10,950 nucleotides of DNA from Caldifarciminota bacterium (GTDB lineage: Bacteria; Hydrothermota; Tepidihabitantia; SM23-42): contig DAOVAN010000043.1 in the NCBI GenBank assembly GCA_030671005.1, positions 1-10,950 of the forward strand, read 5' to 3'. The notes beneath the pieces were generated by a model that saw nothing but the letters and a program-made list of their open reading frames with translations, ran no database searches and was not told the DNA's origin. How positions within the stretch are numbered: the first letter of the stretch is position 1; each line of letters begins with the position of its first letter. The position numbers and the translations under genes are program-made. Shown piece after piece: positions 6,373-10,950 of this stretch.

Positions 6373-6391
6373 CTGATGAGAATCAGTTTTT
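6373..6391 (+). terminator. Weak candidate intrinsic terminator after rpoN
   Basis: A 5-bp stem CTGAT/ATCAG closes a GNRA-type GAGA loop and is followed directly by five T residues (6387-6391). The stem is short and only moderately GC-rich, so efficiency would be low. Position, 23 bases after the rpoN stop codon, fits. Confidence 0.4.
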
Positions 6392-6455
6392 GCTAGTGCG
6401 CTAAAACAAATTTTCACCGCGAAAACATTGTTGTACCGCCATTGTTTACTACAAT

Positions 6456-6471
6456 CTTCTTGAAAAAGAAG
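6456..6471. promoter_or_regulatory. Perfect inverted repeat overlapping a -35 box
   Basis: CTTCTT (6456-6461) and AAGAAG (6466-6471) form a perfect 6-bp inverted repeat around GAAA. It covers the -35 element (6460-6465) of the downstream promoter, a position where a bound repressor would block polymerase. An operator role is inference only. Confidence 0.3.
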
Positions 6472-6487
6472 AAACCATACCTATAAT
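6460..6487 (+). promoter_or_regulatory. Sigma-70-type promoter of the 868-residue protein gene, predicted leaderless
   Basis: TTGAAA (6460-6465) and TATAAT (6482-6487) are separated by 16 bp. The ATG at 6493 follows the -10 box after five bases. The A of the ATG is the only purine-led start in the expected +1 range, so a leaderless message is predicted. The -35 box is the least perfect of the six promoters in the window. Confidence 0.8.
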
Positions 6488-6492
6488 ATGTC

Positions 6493-9099
6493 ATGTTATC
6501 AGTCGTCCTACTATGCCTGTGTGGATGGTTCAACTGGGAAACACTGAAGACCAATGACTTCACTGTAATATACAAGAAAGATTACTACTGGGAAGCAATC
6601 CACGCGCTGCACAATCTTGAATACTACAAAGACAATGTGCGAGAACTCATTGGCAACGGCCAGAGAAATCTGCCGGTAGTGATCGAGGATGTGGGGGCAG
6701 TCAGCAATGGCTTTGCCAATCCGGTTTTTCACAATGTCCATGTTTTCACACATGCACCTGGATTTGCGCACCGTATGAAGGGTATTGAGAGTTGGTATCG
6801 GACAGTAACAGTACACGAATATACACATATCCTTCATCTATCCAAGACAAGAGGTTTTGGCAGGTTCCTGACAAATGTGTTTGGTTCGCTCTTCGCTCCT
6901 AACATCTACTCTCCGGGTTGGGTAACCGAAGGCATTACAGTATTCAACGAATCGCGGGTTTCGCCGTACGAGGGAAGATTGAACGACGGCTTTTTTGATA
7001 GCCACGTCGCGACGCGCATACACGGTGAAGCGATGCCTTCGATCGTCGAGGCAACGAATACACCCCTGGATTTTCCATTCGGGACATACTACTTGTACGG
7101 TGGAGAGTTCATGGACTTTCTTGCCCAGCGATATGGGGAGGAGAAATTTTCCGACTTCTTTAGTAGATACGGCTCGTGCTTTTGGGCGCCATTGTCGGCA
7201 ATTTTGCCTTTCACAGGCCTGGATGTTGCGGCGCGTCAAGTTTATGGAAAATCGTTCCCCAGCCTTTTCGACGAATGGCAGCAGTATGAACAAAATCGCC
7301 ATGTTGACTGGCGGCCAGCCGGCACCCAAATTACGAAACAAGGGTGGTATGTCTATTCACTCGAAGCGCAGGGTGGCAACTTGTATTATGTCCGATACCA
7401 ACCCATTAAGCTGGATGGTTTTTACTATAGAAGCTTAGTCCACGTTGTCGAAATGAATTCCCACGATGGGCAGGAGAAAATCATTGCTTTATTGAGCGGG
7501 ACCATTACTGCGCCATTAAGGATTGTCGGCAACAGACTATACTACACAACACGCCAGTTGACCAGCGGATATGCAAACGTTTATTATGGTGGTTTTGGCG
7601 TTGTGGCGAATCTGCATGTGAAAGATCTTACAACCGGAGAAGATCAAATCTTACTGACCGATGAGGTTCGCGGGTTTTGCGTTCTGTCCGATGAACGTGT
7701 TCTGTATAGCAAGGATAAAGCACACGGCTTTGGTTCTGAATTATGGATCTACGATGGACACGATAAGAGGATGTTGTTCGAGACCGAACTGCTAATCAAT
7801 GAGTTAGACGCTAATGATAAACATGTGGTTGTCGTGGCGCGACATGATTTCGAGAATTGGAACGTATATTTGCTAGATTATGACAATCAGCGATTCAAAC
7901 CTGTTGTTGCCACACCCTGGATTGAGGGCAGCATCGCGTTGAAGAATGATTCACTCCTCTTTACGGCGAACTATGACAAGACGTATGCGATTTACATGTA
8001 TGATTTCCGGAGTGATAGACTCTACCAACTGACCGAAGGTGGCTACGCAGACTATGGTGTGGTTATCGGTGATACCATGTATTTCCTTGGCATGACAAAA
8101 GAGGGGTTTGATATATACAAAAAAGAGTTCGATCCTGAAAGCCGTGAATTGCCCCAAGCTGAAAATCCGGAAAAACCGGATTTCGAAAGCATCCCTCTGG
8201 ATGTGACTGAAGGCGGTTATGGAGATGTATTAAAGACCCTCGTTCCAGCATTTCGCATGCCGTTTGCATTGCCCACGAAGAGTGATTTCAGCGAGTGGGC
8301 ATACGGATTGATTTTCTTGGGTGGTGATGCGACAAATGAAAACATATACGGTGGCTTTATTGCCCGCTCCCCTGATGAACAGGATCTGATATTCAATCTC
8401 TTATGGCAGTCAAGGTTCTTTACACCGCTTGATATGGTGTTTTTCTACGACTATAAGAATTCGTTTGAGTATACGATTGCTTATCCTGCACGGCTGAGTT
8501 TGGAGCACGGTCTTTCGAATGTGACCGTATTTCTTGACGGGCGCGTCTTCGATGGGTTGTCACGCAAGGAATTCGTGCCTGGTCTGGCACTGGCGTTCCA
8601 GTATCCATCCACGACGATGTCAACGAGATTGTCTTTCCCGTTTGAGAGGCAATCGTGGGGTTCGGACATAACCCGAAGCGCCCAAGAGATTCATCTGGGC
8701 TTACGCCAGATCATAAAGGCCGGTGAGTTGCGGTTGTTTGCGGATGCTTATGTCGACCACCACAATCCCCAGACACCTTCGTTTTCGATCCGGGGTTACG
8801 ACTCGATTAGCTCGCCCGCGTCTATATCCGTGACTGCAGAGTATGGTCGCCGCTTGTGCAAAATACGTAAGGGTTTGTGGAATCCAAACCTCTACTTCGA
8901 GGATCTCTATTGGACCCTCTTTGCGGACTTTGCGTGGGTTGATGGGGGGAGCACATATTACTCTGCCGGGTGCGAACTGCGGCTGGAGGCCAAGACCGGC
9001 TTCGGCTTCATACAAGTAGTGCCCAAATTGGGTGTTGCCTTCACGAAAGACAAAAGAGTGGAGATTTTCTTCGGGATTTACCCCAGTTTACCGATTTAA
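6493..9099 (+). CDS. Secreted zinc metallopeptidase-like protein with beta-propeller and Omp85-like barrel
   Basis: The function is unknown; the 868-residue product shows three parts. Residues 1-12 are hydrophobic (MLSVVLLCLCGW) and look like a short signal sequence lacking the usual basic start. Residues 20-280 resemble a peptidase-MA-type gluzincin: HEYTH (108-112) supplies two zinc ligands and the catalytic glutamate, and WVTEG (143-147) supplies the likely third ligand, E146. Residues about 285-560 show repeated units such as LWIYDG, VYLLDYDNQRF and IYMYDFRSDRLYQLTEGG, typical of a TolB/WD40-like propeller. Residues about 590-868 alternate polar and hydrophobic residues like outer-membrane strands; IRGYDS (766-771) resembles the Omp85 loop-6 RGF/RGY motif, and YYSAGCELRLEAKTGFGFIQVVP resembles the terminal BamA strands. 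An in-frame stop (6484-6486) lies just upstream, so 6493 is the first possible start. It sits alone between rpoN and recF with its own promoter. Confidence 0.75.
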   Translation: MLSVVLLCLCGWFNWETLKTNDFTVIYKKDYYWEAIHALHNLEYYKDNVRELIGNGQRNLPVVIEDVGAVSNGFANPVFHNVHVFTHAPGFAHRMKGIESWYRTVTVHEYTHILHLSKTRGFGRFLTNVFGSLFAPNIYSPGWVTEGITVFNESRVSPYEGRLNDGFFDSHVATRIHGEAMPSIVEATNTPLDFPFGTYYLYGGEFMDFLAQRYGEEKFSDFFSRYGSCFWAPLSAILPFTGLDVAARQVYGKSFPSLFDEWQQYEQNRHVDWRPAGTQITKQGWYVYSLEAQGGNLYYVRYQPIKLDGFYYRSLVHVVEMNSHDGQEKIIALLSGTITAPLRIVGNRLYYTTRQLTSGYANVYYGGFGVVANLHVKDLTTGEDQILLTDEVRGFCVLSDERVLYSKDKAHGFGSELWIYDGHDKRMLFETELLINELDANDKHVVVVARHDFENWNVYLLDYDNQRFKPVVATPWIEGSIALKNDSLLFTANYDKTYAIYMYDFRSDRLYQLTEGGYADYGVVIGDTMYFLGMTKEGFDIYKKEFDPESRELPQAENPEKPDFESIPLDVTEGGYGDVLKTLVPAFRMPFALPTKSDFSEWAYGLIFLGGDATNENIYGGFIARSPDEQDLIFNLLWQSRFFTPLDMVFFYDYKNSFEYTIAYPARLSLEHGLSNVTVFLDGRVFDGLSRKEFVPGLALAFQYPSTTMSTRLSFPFERQSWGSDITRSAQEIHLGLRQIIKAGELRLFADAYVDHHNPQTPSFSIRGYDSISSPASISVTAEYGRRLCKIRKGLWNPNLYFEDLYWTLFADFAWVDGGSTYYSAGCELRLEAKTGFGFIQVVPKLGVAFTKDKRVEIFFGIYPSLPI

Positions 9100-9115
9100 A
9101 CCTAGGGATTCTTGC

Positions 9116-9143
9116 TTGACTTTTGTAGGTCTCCGTATATAAT
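9116..9143 (+). promoter_or_regulatory. Sigma-70-type promoter of recF-dciA-gyrB
   Basis: TTGACT (9116-9121) and TATAAT (9138-9143) are separated by 16 bp. The predicted start near 9150 leaves a leader of about 9 bases before the recF ATG, with no recognisable ribosome binding site. Its -35 region shares 12 bases (9114-9125) with the secG promoter. Confidence 0.83.
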
Positions 9144-9158
9144 TAAGTGTAGAAATAG

Positions 9159-10220
9159 ATGGCACTTAAGCATATCGAATACCAAGGCTTTCGCAACCTG
9201 GTTGATGCGGATATTCAGTTCGCCGATGGTTTCAATATCATAGTCGGCGACAACGGTGCAGGGAAGACAAATCTGCTCGAAGCCATTTTCTATGCTGGGA
9301 ATGCGTCTTCGTTTAGAGAAAAGGAAGACCATAACCTGGTTCGTTTCGACTCAGAATTCTTACGGATCGAAGCCGGGGCAGATGAGGAGCGAAATGCAGC
9401 GATATATCTTGACGAAACCAAGAAGAAACTCACACTGGGTGGCAACAGTGTACCACGGATTAGTGATTTTATCGGCTGGCTCGGTATCACGGTCATGTCC
9501 ATCGAGGACATCTGGATCGTGCGGGGTGCACCTGCAAAGCGACGTGCTTTTCTCGACTGGACAATTGCCAAAATCTCGCCGGCATATACATCAAGCCTCA
9601 TTGAATACCGTAAGATTGTGAAGCAGAGAAATCGGTTTCTTCAATCCCTCAATGAGGGTGGAAACAAAAATCTCCTGGAAGTGTTCGATGAGCAATTGAT
9701 AGAATGTGGCAATAAAATATATAAGAAACGCAGTGCGATATTGCCTGAACTGAAAAAGAGTTTTACTGATTTTGGCACGAATTTCAGCATGAAAAAATTC
9801 AATTTTGATTATCAGAGTATTTGCCCGGACATGAAATTAGATCAGAATGTTTTGAGGCGCGTTAGGCATCGAGAGGTGTCACTTGGCCAGACAGTCGTTG
9901 GCCCGCATCGTGACGATCTGTTCTTCTCAATTGATGGCCGTGCTATGCAGCACTACGCATCAGAAGGAGAGGAGCGCGCTGCCTCAATTTCTCTGAAGCT
10001 GGCCGAGGCTAACATGCTTCATGAGGCGCGTGGCGAGAGACCGGTGCTTCTCCTGGATGAGGTGAGCGCCGAGCTCGATAGTAGTAAACGGGGAATTTTG
10101 CTCGGCTTGGTCAAGGGACAAGTCTTCTACGCCAGCACGCAGATGCCGGAGTTGCCGTCAGCGGCAGCTAAGGATAGTCGTTTTTTCCGCATTGACGGAG
10201 GGGCGCTTGAGGTTTCCTAA
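9159..10220 (+). CDS. recF: DNA replication and repair protein RecF
   Basis: RecF is an SMC-like ATPase that, with RecO and RecR, loads RecA at single-strand gaps next to duplex DNA. The 353-residue product is of normal size. The N-terminus IEYQGFRNL is family-typical, and the Walker A motif is GDNGAGKTN (30-38). The segment VRGAPAKRRAFLDW...YRKIVKQRNRFL is diagnostic. VGPHRDD (247-253) and Walker B LLLDEVSAELD (297-307) follow, with D300 and E301 as the magnesium and catalytic acids. The ABC signature is SEGEERA (268-274) in place of the common SQGQQR. The promoter lies close upstream and no ribosome binding site is visible before the ATG. The operon partners dciA and gyrB are usual for the dnaA-dnaN-recF cluster, but dnaA and dnaN are not upstream here. 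Confidence 0.96.
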   Translation: MALKHIEYQGFRNLVDADIQFADGFNIIVGDNGAGKTNLLEAIFYAGNASSFREKEDHNLVRFDSEFLRIEAGADEERNAAIYLDETKKKLTLGGNSVPRISDFIGWLGITVMSIEDIWIVRGAPAKRRAFLDWTIAKISPAYTSSLIEYRKIVKQRNRFLQSLNEGGNKNLLEVFDEQLIECGNKIYKKRSAILPELKKSFTDFGTNFSMKKFNFDYQSICPDMKLDQNVLRRVRHREVSLGQTVVGPHRDDLFFSIDGRAMQHYASEGEERAASISLKLAEANMLHEARGERPVLLLDEVSAELDSSKRGILLGLVKGQVFYASTQMPELPSAAAKDSRFFRIDGGALEVS

Positions 10221-10530
10221 GCGTATTAACCGGATAATCCCCAGGGTGCTTAGGGGTATGGATATCAACGGCAAGTTGAAGAATTGGCAGGCAGTAGAAA
10301 AGTGGGAAAGCATTGTGGGCCATAACATTGCGCGCCACGCGCAGGCCGTGAGTGTGGATTCTGAAAATCTGCTCGTGGAGGTGGACAATCCCGTCTGGCA
10401 GAGTCAGTTGTTTTTGATGAAGTCAGAAATTCTGCAGAAGATCAGAAAGTACGATGTAAAAATAAGGGACATACGCTTTAGGATATCGAATCGACCGATG
10501 ACAAGGAGAAGTAATGAAAAGAAAGAATAA
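10207..10530 (+). CDS. dciA: DciA-type helicase-loader protein (DUF721)
   Basis: DUF721 proteins include DciA, the ancestral bacterial loader or operator of the replicative helicase DnaB, found in lineages that lack DnaC or DnaI. This one has 107 residues. The family pattern is visible: LKNWQAVEKWESIVGHNIARHAQAVSVDSENLLVEVDNPVWQSQL followed by a helix ILQKI and a basic tail. I choose the TTG at 10207, because GGAGG (10197-10201) is five bases upstream; an in-frame TTG at 10192 would add five residues but has no ribosome binding site. The start lies 14 bases inside recF and the end overlaps gyrB by 17 bases, so all three genes are probably coupled. The assignment rests on the domain pattern and on the recF-gyrB setting. 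Confidence 0.85.
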   Translation: MRFPKRINRIIPRVLRGMDINGKLKNWQAVEKWESIVGHNIARHAQAVSVDSENLLVEVDNPVWQSQLFLMKSEILQKIRKYDVKIRDIRFRISNRPMTRRSNEKKE

Positions 10531-10950
10531 GCGCGGTGCTACTCGTAAAGAGAAGGGAAAAAAAACCAACCAGTCACAGCGGTATGATGCATCAAAGATC
10601 CAGGTGCTCAAGGGTTTGGAGGCGGTACGCAGAAGACCGGCCATGTATATCGGCGACGTCAGCATCCGTGGCTTACATCATTTGGTTTTCGAAGTAGTCG
10701 ATAATGGCATTGATGAAGCATTGGCTGGAGACTGTGACCACATCAAGGTGAAGGTTGAGGACGGTGTCGTGGAGATCGAGGATAACGGTCGCGGCATACC
10801 GACGGACATGCATCCCGTGCAAAAGAAATCGGCGCTTGAGGTAGTCATGACAATGCTGCATGCCGGTGGTAAATTCGACGACAAGGTGTATAAGATCAGT
10901 GGCGGATTGCACGGCGTGGGTGTTTCTGCAGTCAATGCGCTGTGTAAATC
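10514..10950 (+). CDS. gyrB: DNA gyrase subunit B, N-terminal part, cut by window edge
   Basis: GyrB is the ATPase subunit of DNA gyrase, which introduces negative supercoils. The visible 145 codons cover the front of the GHKL ATPase domain: VLKGLEAVRRRPAMYIGD (31-48), FEVVDNGIDEAL (59-70) with catalytic E60 and magnesium-site N64, EDNGRGIP (89-96) with D90, and YKISGGLHGVGVSAVNAL (127-143) as the ATP lid. The ATG at 10514 has AAGGAG (10503-10508) five bases upstream. The first 20 or so residues are a lysine/arginine-rich extension (MKRKNKRGATRKEKGKK) before the usual YDASKIQVL start. ParE is very similar in this region; the recF-dciA context favours GyrB. The frame is open to the window's last base. 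Confidence 0.93.
   Translation, partial: MKRKNKRGATRKEKGKKTNQSQRYDASKIQVLKGLEAVRRRPAMYIGDVSIRGLHHLVFEVVDNGIDEALAGDCDHIKVKVEDGVVEIEDNGRGIPTDMHPVQKKSALEVVMTMLHAGGKFDDKVYKISGGLHGVGVSAVNALCK

Noticed and set aside
6351..6455. Short direct repeats of ATTGTT and other AT-rich motifs after rpoN
   Set aside because: They are short, irregular and expected by chance in AT-rich intergenic DNA.
6995..7438. Plus-strand open frame of 147 codons inside the envelope protein gene
   Set aside because: It is an out-of-frame shadow of the metallopeptidase domain with no ribosome binding site and a composition typical of shifted frames.
9100..9158. Possible replication origin next to recF
   Set aside because: No DnaA-box-like TTATCCACA cluster or AT-rich unwinding region is visible, and dnaA and dnaN are absent; the short gap is filled by the recF promoter.

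Overview
The window is a dense stretch of bacterial housekeeping DNA with moderate GC and no mobile element, phage gene, CRISPR array, rRNA or tRNA that I can recognise. Ten genes are called: partial murJ (minus strand), then on the plus strand gap, pgk, tpiA, secG, rplU, rpmA, rpoN, a large secreted metallopeptidase/propeller/outer-membrane protein, recF, dciA (DUF721) and the start of gyrB (that is twelve with the two truncated edge genes counted). The C-terminal Omp85-like barrel and the sigma-54 gene point to a bacterium with an outer membrane. The gene order, with DciA as helicase loader and an unusual peptidase-MA/propeller/barrel protein, suggests an FCB-like or candidate-phylum lineage (for example WOR-3/Stahlbacteria), but the taxon is a low-confidence guess.

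Layout. Positions 1-639 encode the N-terminal half of the lipid II flippase MurJ, transcribed leftwards. A 126-bp divergent intergenic region carries back-to-back promoters for murJ and for the glycolytic operon gap-pgk-tpiA (766-3685), whose cistrons overlap by a few bases and are probably translationally coupled. A second promoter in the 91-bp gap after tpiA drives secG-rplU-rpmA (3777-4728), a secretion/ribosome operon. A 239-bp intergenic region follows with a palindromic interspersed repeat, a degenerate 7-bp tandem repeat and the rpoN promoter. rpoN (4968-6350) is a single-gene unit ending in a weak terminator-like hairpin. The 868-residue envelope protein (6493-9099) has its own promoter. 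From 9116 a promoter drives the DNA-replication/repair operon recF-dciA-gyrB, whose genes overlap by 14 and 17 bases. No gene-free stretch exceeds 300 bases.

The most interesting signal is regulatory. All six transcription units begin with a near-perfect TTGACN/TATAAT promoter, and in all six the spacer is exactly 16 bp. In two of them (murJ and the 868-residue protein) the start codon sits only 5-6 bases after the -10 box, so the mRNAs should be leaderless; gap and recF should have leaders of only about 10 bases. The second point of interest is the 868-residue protein, which joins a HEYTH zinc peptidase, a TolB-like propeller and an Omp85-like barrel in one chain. The rest of the window looks like ordinary housekeeping genes.
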